Source: an uncultured Holophagaceae bacterium (GTDB lineage: Bacteria; Acidobacteriota; Holophagae; Holophagales; Holophagaceae). From it: DNA of 8,309 nucleotides. Below, one piece after another: positions 1 to 6,074 of this stretch (its first letter is position 1; the number at the start of each line of letters is the position of its first letter). The DNA lies in assembly GCA_903890595.1 (NCBI GenBank), contig CAITBU010000365.1, forward strand, positions 1 to 8,309, in the 5' to 3' direction. The notes under the pieces were generated by a model. That model did no database searches. It was given only the letters and a program-made list of their open reading frames with translations, and was not told where the DNA came from. The position numbers and the translations under genes were made by a program.

Positions 1-492
1 GAACGCCGCCAGGGAGAGGATCCCGGTGCCGGCGCCGATGTCCAGGATGGGTCCGGCCAGGCGGTCTGCGGCTGCCAGGTCCTCCAGCAGGGTCATGCAC
101 AGGCGGGTGGTCTCGTGGCCGCCGGTACCAAAGGCCAGGCCCGGGTTCACCACCAGGTCGAGGCGGCCGGCCGGGCCCGGGGTCTCATCCCAGAGGGGGC
201 GTACATGAAAGCGGCTGCCGACCTCGAAAGCGCCGAAGCCGTCCCGGCTCCGGGCCAGCCAGTCCTCATCGCCAAACCCTTCCGCCGCCAGGAGGCCCAC
301 GCCGGGGAAGGCCAGCAGGCCTGCGGCGTCAGGGGCGGCAACCTCTGGAGGGAAGTAGGCGTAGCAGGTGCGGGGAGGGTCCGCCTCCCGGTAGAAGGCC
401 GAGGAGCCCCGGGCCTCCAGCCAGGCACAGAGGCCCTCTTCCTGAAGGTCAGGGACCTCGAGTTTCCACCTGAGATGCAGCACGTTCGCCAT
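1..492 (-). CDS. prmA: Ribosomal protein L11 methyltransferase, N-terminal part (cut by window edge)
   Basis: PrmA uses S-adenosylmethionine to methylate ribosomal protein L11 in the cytoplasm. I translated this frame from the sequence: 164 codons without a stop, continuing past the left edge, against about 290 residues for the whole family protein. Residues 1-75 form the L11-recognition region and the DW segment at 77-78 begins the linker. The family signature LAFGTGGHETT lies at residues 119-129 (the usual form is AFGTGTHPTT), and SAM-binding motif I, ILDIGAGTG, at 149-157. The variant G125 and E127 within the signature are unusual but occupy the right place. The start is uncertain: the ATG at 492 has GGGAG only one base upstream, whereas a GTG at 483 has the same GGGAG ten bases upstream. 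The gene begins 20 bases after the sigma-54 activator on the same strand, so the two are probably cotranscribed. Family assignment is secure. Confidence 0.93.
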   Translation of the reverse strand, partial: MANVLHLRWKLEVPDLQEEGLCAWLEARGSSAFYREADPPRTCYAYFPPEVAAPDAAGLLAFPGVGLLAAEGFGDEDWLARSRDGFGAFEVGSRFHVRPLWDETPGPAGRLDLVVNPGLAFGTGGHETTRLCMTLLEDLAAADRLAGPILDIGAGTGILSLAAF

Positions 493-512
493 GCTCCCAG
501 GGTAGCAGGGGC

Positions 513-1934
513 CTACTCGGCCTCGACTTCCGCATCCTCGAGGTCCAGGCGCTTCATCTTCTCCAGGAAGGTGGTGCGCTTGAGGCCCAGCAGGTCAGCT
601 GCCCGCTTCTTGTTGCCCCGGGTAATGGCCAGGCTCTGGAGCATCAGGGTCTTCTCCATCTCGGACACCACCTGGTTGAGGTCCAGCCCCTCGGGGGGCA
701 GATCCATGCTGTTGCTGGAGACGAACTGGAGGTGGGTGAAGGCCTCTGCCGGCAGCTCCGGTGGCAGCGCCGAGCCGGCCGGGGCCGACAGGCCCATGCG
801 GTCCGCCAGGAAGGCGAAGTCCGCCCGGGTGAGCACGGGGCGCGTGCCGGACAGCACGATGGCGCGCTCGATGGCGTTCTCCAGCTGCCGGACATTGCCG
901 GGCCAGGCGAGCTCCATGAGCAGGGGATCCACGCTGGGGTGCAGGGCCTTGGGGTAGAGCCCATGCTCCCGCGCCTTGCGGTTGAGGAAGTGCTGGGCCA
1001 GGTAGGGCACCTCTTCGGGCCGGGCCCGCAGGGGCGGCAGGACGATGGGCACCACTTCCAGGCGGTAGAAGAGGTCCTCCCGGAAGGCGCCCTCCTGGAC
1101 CTTCTGCCAGAGGTCGACGTTGGTGGCGGCCACCACCCGCACTTCCACTCGCACCGGAGCGCCGCCGCCCAGCGGCTGGACCTCCCGCTCCTGGAGCACG
1201 CGCAGCAGGCGCACCTGGGCCGCCGGTGGCATGGTGCCGATCTCATCCAGGAAGATGGTGCCGCCGTGGGCCTCACGGAACTTGCCCGGCGTGTCCTTGC
1301 GGGCATCCGTGAAGGCGCCCTTGTTGTAGCCGAAGAGCTCGGACTCCAGCAGGTTCTCGGGAATGGAGCCGCAGTGCACGGCCACAAAGGGCTGGGCGGC
1401 CTCGGCGCTCATGCGGTGGATGGCCTTGGCGATGACTTCCTTGCCGGTGCCGCTCTCGCCGAGGAGGAGCACCGTGGCCCGGGTGGCGGCGGCACTGCGG
1501 GCGCGCCCCAGCACCTCGCGCATGGCCTGGCTGGCCCCCACCAGGCCGAGGGAGAGGGCCTGGGAAGCACTCAGGGCGGGGACCGTGGTCGCCCGGGGGC
1601 GGAGTCCGCCTTGGGGAGGCTCAGGGCCGAGGGTGCCCCAGCGCACGGAGCCTAGCCGACCCCACTCCGCCAAGTCAGCGGGAGTCAGGGCCGGAGCCTG
1701 GGGATCCAGGAGGAGCAGGATGGGCAGGGCCCCGACCTCGGGGACCAGGCGGAGGAGCTCCGGCAAGGGCCGCTCCCCTTTGGCGTTGAGCACCCAGAGA
1801 TCCGTCTCCGTGGGCGGCAGAGCCGGTGCCGCGCCGCGGTCCACGGTCACGTCCCACAGGGTGGACCAGCGCTGCTCCAGACCGCCGGTGACCCCCCCGA
1901 GGGTGGACCAGTGCAGACGCGGGAGGGAGGTCAT
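513..1934 (-). CDS. Sigma-54-dependent transcriptional activator with degenerate N-terminal domain
   Basis: A 473-residue bacterial enhancer-binding protein that would use ATP hydrolysis to remodel RNA polymerase carrying sigma-54. Order of parts: residues 1-125, a divergent sensory region; 130-360, AAA+ domain; about 425-470, Fis-type helix-turn-helix ending in RAADLLGLKRTTFLEKMKRL. In the AAA+ domain I see Walker A GESGTGKE (159-166), the sigma-54 contact loop as GAFTDA (206-211) instead of GAFTGA, Walker B IFLDE (227-231), arginine-finger candidates R285 and R291 in REDLFYRL, and sensor II WPGNVRQLEN (344-353). The N-terminal region has receiver-like strand patterns (DLWVLN at 45-50, PILLLLD at 71-77), but the expected phospho-acceptor aspartate is N50, so it is probably a pseudo-receiver or another fold. 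The ATG at 1934 has GAGGA four bases upstream; an in-frame TTG at 2021 is less likely. Target genes are unknown. It leads into prmA and is divergent from the 2327-5949 operon. Confidence 0.93.
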   Translation of the reverse strand: MTSLPRLHWSTLGGVTGGLEQRWSTLWDVTVDRGAAPALPPTETDLWVLNAKGERPLPELLRLVPEVGALPILLLLDPQAPALTPADLAEWGRLGSVRWGTLGPEPPQGGLRPRATTVPALSASQALSLGLVGASQAMREVLGRARSAAATRATVLLLGESGTGKEVIAKAIHRMSAEAAQPFVAVHCGSIPENLLESELFGYNKGAFTDARKDTPGKFREAHGGTIFLDEIGTMPPAAQVRLLRVLQEREVQPLGGGAPVRVEVRVVAATNVDLWQKVQEGAFREDLFYRLEVVPIVLPPLRARPEEVPYLAQHFLNRKAREHGLYPKALHPSVDPLLMELAWPGNVRQLENAIERAIVLSGTRPVLTRADFAFLADRMGLSAPAGSALPPELPAEAFTHLQFVSSNSMDLPPEGLDLNQVVSEMEKTLMLQSLAITRGNKKRAADLLGLKRTTFLEKMKRLDLEDAEVEAE

Positions 1935-1938
1935 GGGG

Positions 1939-1943
1939 TCCTC
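1939..1943 (-). promoter_or_regulatory. Ribosome binding site of the sigma-54 activator
   Basis: GAGGA on the minus strand, four bases before the ATG at 1934. It decides for this start over the upstream in-frame TTG at 2021, which would add 29 Pro/Gly-rich residues with no recognisable domain. Confidence 0.6.
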
Positions 1944-2045
1944 GGGCCGGGAAGCCTGTTCCCACCCGAGACCAAGGAATGTCCCGAAGGGGAAAGGAGG
2001 GTGGGCGGAAAAAGGGGGCAATAAGTAATAAAGCGTATGTCCAAC

Positions 2046-2074
2046 AAAATCTCTGTCCTTTGAACCCCTGTCAA
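2046..2074 (-). promoter_or_regulatory. Candidate sigma-70-type promoter for the activator-prmA unit
   Basis: On the minus strand a perfect -35 TTGACA (2074-2069) is followed after 17 bases by GATTTT (2051-2046), a weak -10. Transcription would start near 2039, giving a leader of about 105 bases before the ATG at 1934. The -35 match and spacing are good; the -10 matches only three of six consensus positions. Confidence 0.42.
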
Positions 2075-2082
2075 GGAGGGAC

Positions 2083-2100
2083 GTGACCTAATACCGTCAC
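2083..2100. repeat. Small dyad GTGAC-N8-GTCAC, possible operator
   Basis: Perfect five-base arms GTGAC (2083-2087) and GTCAC (2096-2100) around an eight-base A/T-leaning spacer. It lies nine bases upstream of the minus-strand -35 at 2074, a position suited to an activator or repressor. Arms this short can occur by chance. Confidence 0.25.
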
Positions 2101-2190
2101 CCCTTCCCTTTCAGGTCCTGCGATTTTCAGCGGAAACACAGTGTGGGACTGGGTTTTCGGCCAGGCAAACGATACCTTCCAAAAATAATC

Positions 2191-2226
2191 TGGTCATCGA
2201 TTTTTTCCTCATTAAGTCGTTGACCA
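2191..2226. repeat. Imperfect inverted repeat, candidate operator or leader hairpin
   Basis: TGGTCATCGA (2191-2200) faces TCGTTGACCA (2217-2226); nine of ten positions are complementary, the exception being a central T:T. Going inward, a T:G wobble and two T:A pairs (2201-2203 with 2214-2216) extend the stem, leaving a ten-base loop at 2204-2213. It begins two bases after an AATAAT hexamer (2184-2189) that could be a -10 for the rightward operon, so it would lie at or just past the transcription start. It could be a regulator-binding dyad or a structured 5' leader. A terminator is less likely, since no gene ends here and no U-run follows directly. Confidence 0.45.
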
Positions 2227-2316
2227 ATTTGCATGTTGCCGTTTTTTTCTTACGCCGACTTCCCTACATCCCTCCGTGCTTCCTTTACGCCAGAGCGTAT
2301 GCTGTGGTCCTCACCC

Positions 2317-2321
2317 GGAGG
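2317..2321 (+). promoter_or_regulatory. Ribosome binding site of the thioredoxin-family gene
   Basis: GGAGG five bases before the ATG at 2327. It supports that start over the in-frame GTG at 2276 and the in-frame ATG at 2348 (residue 8). Confidence 0.65.
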
Positions 2322-2326
2322 CTGTC

Positions 2327-2869
2327 ATGTCGCTCAAGGAATCCACCATGGTTCCCCTTGGCACCGCCTGCCCGGACTTCACCCTGCCGGGCGTGGACGG
2401 TCGCCTGTGGTCCCTCCATGACTTCCACACCCCCGCCCTTCTGGTGGTGGTCATGTGCAACCACTGCCCCTATGTCCAGGCCATCGATGGGCGCCTGGAC
2501 GCCTTGGCCCGAGCCCAGGCCGGCCGCTGTGCCGTGGTCGCCATCAATGCCAACGACGCCGTCAGCCATCCAGAGGACAGCTTCGAGGCCATGCGCAAGC
2601 GCGCCCTGACCCGGGGCTTCACCTTCCCCTACCTGTGGGACGAGGAGCAGACCGTGGTCAAGGCCCTCGGGGCCGTCTGCACCCCGGACTTCTTCCTCTA
2701 CGACTCCCACCGGCGCCTGGCCTACCGGGGCCGCCTGGACGACAACTGGAAGGACGCCACCCGGGTCACCCGCCAGGAGCTGAGCGAGGCCATCGACGGC
2801 GTCCTGGCAGGCCGGGACCCCCTTGAGGTCCAGCACCCCAGCATGGGCTGCAGCATCAAGTGGAAGTAG
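2327..2869 (+). CDS. Thioredoxin-family (AhpC/TSA-like) protein with CNHC motif
   Basis: A 180-residue thioredoxin-fold protein of the type often annotated simply as thioredoxin family protein; its physiological substrate is not established. It begins with the peroxiredoxin-like entry GTACPDFTLPGVDG (12-25). The redox motif CNHCPYV follows strand beta-1, with C44 and C47 as the CxxC pair. CTPDFFLYD (118-126) supplies the cis-proline loop at P120, and the family's characteristic C-terminus GCSIKWK (174-180) holds a third conserved cysteine, C175. C15 is an additional cysteine where related proteins generally have alanine. There is no signal peptide, so a cytoplasmic location is likely. The start at 2327 has a good ribosome binding site and matches how homologues begin (xxLxxSTMxPLG). 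It is the first gene of a four-gene plus-strand run, 34 bases ahead of the beta-barrel gene. Confidence 0.9.
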   Translation: MSLKESTMVPLGTACPDFTLPGVDGRLWSLHDFHTPALLVVVMCNHCPYVQAIDGRLDALARAQAGRCAVVAINANDAVSHPEDSFEAMRKRALTRGFTFPYLWDEEQTVVKALGAVCTPDFFLYDSHRRLAYRGRLDDNWKDATRVTRQELSEAIDGVLAGRDPLEVQHPSMGCSIKWK

Positions 2870-2903
2870 GCCCTGCGGACTGACCTGGGCCTCGGCGGGG
2901 GGT

Positions 2904-3572
2904 ATGATCAAGGTTCTCCCTGGAGCCCCTGTGCGCCTGCCTCTGCTGCCTCTGCTGTTGTTGGCCCTGCCCCTCTGCGCCCAGTGGGACCTCCGGGTGG
3001 AGCTCCCCCGCCCCTCGGGTCAGAGCCTCCCCCAGACCATGCTGGTGGGCTCCGGTCAGCTGGTGGCCGGAGACCTCGGCACTGGCAGCGGCTACATCGC
3101 CACCCTCAGCCACCAGCTCTTCCAGCTGGGTCCCCTCCTGCGCCTGGAGGGGGGGGTCGAGTACTCCCAGCTGAACGCCAGCGGCGACCTCAACAAAGGC
3201 AGTGCCGTTCAGGGCACCCGGCTCAAACAGCAGGGCCTAGGGGCCGGCATCAACGCCCAGGTGTGGGTGCCCTTCGTGGGCCTGGCAGGGGAGATCGGCC
3301 TCATTCAGCGCTTCCAGCGCTACACCTTCGACACGCCGGGTGCCAGCAACACCAAGGACCTGAGCCGCACCTGGCTGCGGGTGGGAACCCGCTACCGCCT
3401 CCCTTCCATGGGGGTCCAGCCCTACCTCATCGCCAGCTACCAGCAGCCCGTCAGCAAAGACCGTCCCGTGAAGCTCTCCTCCGTATCAGACCTGGCCTCC
3501 TACTTCTCTGCCCAGGGCAGCGGACAGGAGTTCGACCGCCTGTGGACCTTCGGTGTCGGAGTGAACTTCTGA
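2904..3572 (+). CDS. Putative small outer-membrane beta-barrel protein
   Basis: A 222-residue protein I cannot assign to a named family. Residues 1-26 look like a signal peptide: basic K3 and R11, a leucine-rich core LPLLPLLLLALPL, and a likely cleavage site after CA before QWDL. The mature part alternates polar and hydrophobic residues in amphipathic strands (LLRLEGGVEYSQL, GLGAGINAQVWVPFVGLAGEIG, TWLRVGTRYRL, VQPYLIASYQQ) and ends in LWTFGVGVNF. A terminal phenylalanine with aromatic and hydrophobic residues at alternate positions is the outer-membrane beta-signal recognised by BamA. The size would fit an eight- to ten-stranded barrel. The start codon has only a G-rich stretch upstream (about 2893-2901). 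The stop codon overlaps the next gene's ATG, so its translation is probably coupled to the phosphatase. A role in substrate passage or surface anchoring is speculation. Confidence 0.75.
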   Translation: MIKVLPGAPVRLPLLPLLLLALPLCAQWDLRVELPRPSGQSLPQTMLVGSGQLVAGDLGTGSGYIATLSHQLFQLGPLLRLEGGVEYSQLNASGDLNKGSAVQGTRLKQQGLGAGINAQVWVPFVGLAGEIGLIQRFQRYTFDTPGASNTKDLSRTWLRVGTRYRLPSMGVQPYLIASYQQPVSKDRPVKLSSVSDLASYFSAQGSGQEFDRLWTFGVGVNF

Positions 3573-5236
3573 TGGCCCATCGGCTCCCATTGACCCTGCT
3601 CGTGCTGTTGGCCCTGCCCCTGCCGGCAGCCCCTCCAGCACCCCGCCCCAGCCTGGTGGTGGTGGTGTCCGTGGATCAGCTCAGCGCCCAACTGCTGGAG
3701 GCCTTCGGCCCGGGACTGCCCGGTGGCCTGGGGCGGCTCCAGCGGGAGGGGCTCTGGTTCTCCGAGGCCTACCACGACCACGGCCTCACCGAGACCGGGC
3801 CGGGCCACTCCGTCATCCTCTCGGGCCGCTTCCCCGCCCACACGGGCATCGTGGAGAACCGCTGGATCGACCGCACCACAGGAAAGGCCGTCTACTGCGT
3901 GGAGGACCCCAACGGCAAGGCTCTGCACAACCTCAGCCAGCCGGGTTCATCCAACGTCCGCTTCCTGGGCGATGCCCTGGGCGACTGGCTGCAGGCCCAG
4001 GTCCCAGGCAGCCGCGTCTTCGCCATCTCCGGCAAGGACCGCGCCGCCATCCTCATGGCCGGGCGGCGCCCCACCGGCGTCTACTGGTTCTCCGGCGCTG
4101 CTGGCTTCACCAGCTCCACCGCCTACCAGGGGCAGCTGCCCAGCTGGCTGGTGCGCTTCGATGCCGGGCTTTCCGAGCGCCTCACCGCCGACACCTGGCT
4201 CTGGCTGAAGGACCCAGCCACCCCCGAGGGCCGCACCGCCCAGTGGACCTTCGGCACCACAGTCCTGCGCAATGGGGCCCTGCCCCGCCTCATTCATGGC
4301 TCGGGCATGCCCATGGACAAGGGCTTCGAGAACCGCTTTCGCCGCTCCCCCTTCCTGGACGCGGTGACCCTCGAGGCCGCTGAGGCCCTGCTGGCGGGCG
4401 AGGCCCTGGGCAAGGGGCCCGGCACCGACCTGCTGGCGTTGAGCTTCTCCGCCACGGACTACATCGGCCACGCCTATGGCATGTTCGGGACCGAGATGCG
4501 GGACCAGATCCACCGCCTGGACCGGGCCCTGGGTCGCCTCCTGGACCAGGTCCGCAGCAAGAACCCGGATGCGTGGGTGGTGCTGACCGCCGACCACGGT
4601 GCCCTCGACATCACCGAGGCCCTGGTCGAACAGGGCTTCCCGGCCAAGCGCGTGGAGGTCGGCCCCTTCATGGCCGCACTCCAGACCGAGCTGCGCACCA
4701 CCTTCAAGACCGACAACGACCTGCTGCTTCCGGCCTACGATCCCACCACCCTCTACCTGAACGAGGCGGTGGTGAAGGCCGCCGGCCTGGATCGCGAGGC
4801 GGTGCTGGTGAAAGCCCAGGCCTGGCTGAGGGCCCAGCCTGACATTGCGGATGCCTTCACGGCCCGGGAGATGCAGGCCACCGATCCCGCGGCCACCGGC
4901 AGCCCCCGGGACAGCAGCAACCGCATGCTGCTGCGCCGCAGCTTCCACGCCGAGCGCAGCGGCGACCTCATGGTGGCGGCCAAGCCTTTCGTGGTCTTCG
5001 GCACGCCCCCTGCGGAGTACCCCGCGGGCCACGGCTCCCCCAACGCCTATGACCGCCGGGTGCCCCTGATCTTTTTAGGGCCCTGGCAGGGCGGCCGCCG
5101 CCGGGAGCCGGTGCGCATCGTCGACCTGGCCCCCACCCTGGCAAAAGAGCTGGGCATCCAGCCCGGCACCGTGGATGGCAAGGCCCTGGACCTGGGAGCC
5201 CGCACCCCAGCCAAAGCGGCGAAGCCCCGCCGCTGA
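3572..5236 (+). CDS. PafA-like alkaline phosphatase, exported
   Basis: A 554-residue member of the alkaline phosphatase superfamily that would hydrolyse phosphate monoesters in the periplasm. N-terminal LPLTLLVLLALPLPAA is a signal peptide, with cleavage near residues 19-20. All active-site residues known from the phosphate-irrepressible phosphatase PafA are present in order: metal ligand D35 in VSVDQ; nucleophile T75 in TETGPGHS; N96 in GIVENRW; phosphate-binding K155 and R157 in GKDRAAI; metal ligands D296 and H300 in TDYIGHAYG; D341 and H342 in TADHGA; H487 in GHGSPNAYDRR. The Thr-to-Asn spacing of 21 equals that in PafA. The lysine/arginine pair favours monoesterase over nucleotide pyrophosphatase activity. 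The ATG shares its A with the preceding TGA (TGATG at 3570-3574), with GGAG ten bases upstream. The sirtuin gene follows after 14 bases. Family and active site are secure; the natural substrate is inferred. Confidence 0.93.
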   Translation: MAHRLPLTLLVLLALPLPAAPPAPRPSLVVVVSVDQLSAQLLEAFGPGLPGGLGRLQREGLWFSEAYHDHGLTETGPGHSVILSGRFPAHTGIVENRWIDRTTGKAVYCVEDPNGKALHNLSQPGSSNVRFLGDALGDWLQAQVPGSRVFAISGKDRAAILMAGRRPTGVYWFSGAAGFTSSTAYQGQLPSWLVRFDAGLSERLTADTWLWLKDPATPEGRTAQWTFGTTVLRNGALPRLIHGSGMPMDKGFENRFRRSPFLDAVTLEAAEALLAGEALGKGPGTDLLALSFSATDYIGHAYGMFGTEMRDQIHRLDRALGRLLDQVRSKNPDAWVVLTADHGALDITEALVEQGFPAKRVEVGPFMAALQTELRTTFKTDNDLLLPAYDPTTLYLNEAVVKAAGLDREAVLVKAQAWLRAQPDIADAFTAREMQATDPAATGSPRDSSNRMLLRRSFHAERSGDLMVAAKPFVVFGTPPAEYPAGHGSPNAYDRRVPLIFLGPWQGGRRREPVRIVDLAPTLAKELGIQPGTVDGKALDLGARTPAKAAKPRR

Positions 5237-5250
5237 AGGCCTGCGCCACC

Positions 5251-5949
5251 ATGGCAGCCTCCATCGTCCTCCTGACCGGTGCCGGCATCTCGGCGGAGAG
5301 CGGCGTGCGCACCTTCCGCGATGGGGATGGCCTCTGGGAGCAGCACCGCCTGGAGGACGTGGCCACGCCCGAGGCGTTCCGCCGGGATCCCGCCCTGGTG
5401 CACCGCTTCTACAGCGAGCGACGGCGGGCGCTGGCTGAGGTGGTACCCAATGCTGCCCACCAGGCCCTGGTCCGCCTGGAGCAGGCGTGGCCCGGCGAGG
5501 TGCTGCTGGTCACCCAGAACGTGGATGACCTCCATGACCGGGCGGGCTCCCGCAGCCTCATCCACATGCACGGTGAGCTGCTGAAAGGCCGGTGCACGGC
5601 CTGCGGCGCGGTGTTCGCCTGGCCCGGGGCCATGGGCTGCGACAGCCAGTGTCCAGCCTGCGGCGGGGTGGGCCGGGTGCGTCCCCACATCGTCTGGTTC
5701 CACGAGCTGCCCATGGCCATGGACCGCATCTACGACGCCCTGGAGCGCTGCAGCCTGTTCGCGGCCATCGGGACCAGCGGCCACGTGTATCCAGCCGCTG
5801 GCTTCGTGGAAGCCGTGGGCCCGGACACCCGCACCGTAGAGCTGAACCTGGCGCCCAGCCTGGTAGCCAGCGCCTTCCACGAGCTCCGCACCGGCCGCGC
5901 CACCGACCTCGTGCCAGCCTTCGTCGACGAGCTGCTGGCGGGGCTCTGA
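5251..5949 (+). CDS. cobB: NAD-dependent protein deacylase, CobB-like class III sirtuin
   Basis: A 232-residue sirtuin that removes acyl groups from lysines using NAD, giving O-acyl-ADP-ribose and nicotinamide. Visible motifs: NAD-binding GAGISAESGVRTFR (10-23), TQNVDDLH (88-95), catalytic H107 in HMHGELL, a zinc site with C115/C118 and C134/C137 (an extra C130 lies between), and GTSGHVYPAAGF near residue 175. Y54 and R57 in FYSERRR match the Tyr-x-x-Arg pair that defines class III sirtuins and binds succinyl or malonyl lysine, so desuccinylase activity is expected besides deacetylation. Length and sequence closely follow the core of Escherichia coli CobB. No signal peptide is present. It is the last gene of the plus-strand run, 14 bases after the phosphatase, with only a weak AAGG eleven bases before the ATG, so it may rely on translational coupling. 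A nested hairpin follows the stop. Confidence 0.95.
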   Translation: MAASIVLLTGAGISAESGVRTFRDGDGLWEQHRLEDVATPEAFRRDPALVHRFYSERRRALAEVVPNAAHQALVRLEQAWPGEVLLVTQNVDDLHDRAGSRSLIHMHGELLKGRCTACGAVFAWPGAMGCDSQCPACGGVGRVRPHIVWFHELPMAMDRIYDALERCSLFAAIGTSGHVYPAAGFVEAVGPDTRTVELNLAPSLVASAFHELRTGRATDLVPAFVDELLAGL

Positions 5950-5952
5950 GCT

Positions 5953-6019
5953 CCCCTTCATCCCCTTCATCCCTGTTTTAAAAAGCATTTTTGACAGGGA
6001 TAACTGCGGATGAAGGGAT
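5953..6019. terminator. Nested hairpin between convergent genes, probable bidirectional terminator
   Basis: An inner stem pairs ATCCCTGT (5969-5976) with ACAGGGAT (5994-6001), and its interior AAAAAGCATTTTT (5980-5992) can fold too. An outer stem pairs CCCTTCATCC (5954-5963) with GGATGAAGGG (6008-6017). The left arm contains a perfect tandem duplication of CCCCTTCAT (5953-5961 and 5962-5970), so either copy can pair with the single right arm, giving two alternative folds. It sits between the sirtuin stop (5949) and the ester hydrolase stop (6075), where a shared terminator is expected. There is no long U-run after the outer stem on either strand, so Rho-independent efficiency is uncertain. 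Confidence 0.6.
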
Positions 6020-6074
6020 AAAACCGTAGTGCTCCTTTGAATGCTGCCAGCTTGTTTAGGCTTGCGTGCAGTCC

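Larger units (their letters stand above)
1935..2326. promoter_or_regulatory. Divergent intergenic region between the activator and the four-gene operon
   Basis: Some 390 bases without a convincing gene, visibly richer in A/T than the flanks between about 2021 and 2300. It must hold the promoters for both divergent units. Recognisable parts are a minus-strand -35/-10 pair (2046-2074), a GTGAC-N8-GTCAC dyad at 2083-2100, an AATAAT -10-like hexamer at 2184-2189 on the plus strand lacking a good -35, and a 36-base imperfect inverted repeat (2191-2226). I searched both strands by eye for the sigma-54 GG-N10-GC signature and found no convincing match. No known riboswitch was recognised. Confidence 0.6.

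Noticed and set aside
115..2028. Long plus-strand open frames (for example 115-957, 732-1655, 1363-2028) opposite prmA and the activator.
   Set aside because: They are antisense to genes with clear family motifs, rich in Arg/Gly/Ala as expected of GC-rich shadow frames, and show no recognisable domain or ribosome binding site.
2276..2326. A GTG start at 2276 that would extend the thioredoxin-family protein by 17 residues.
   Set aside because: The ATG at 2327 has GGAGG five bases upstream and the extension has no family similarity.
2356..2376. TTGGCACC followed by TGCCC, resembling a sigma-54 promoter.
   Set aside because: The distance between GG and GC is eight bases, not ten, and it lies inside the thioredoxin-family gene.
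2959..3621. A 16-base direct repeat TGTTGGCCCTGCCCCT at 2959-2974 and 3606-3621.
   Set aside because: Both copies encode the Leu-Ala-Leu-Pro core of a signal peptide with the same preferred codons; shared composition explains it better than a mobile or recombination element.
3947..5032. A 361-codon minus-strand open frame opposite the phosphatase.
   Set aside because: It overlaps the metal-binding motifs of the PafA-like gene and has no recognisable family features; a shadow frame.
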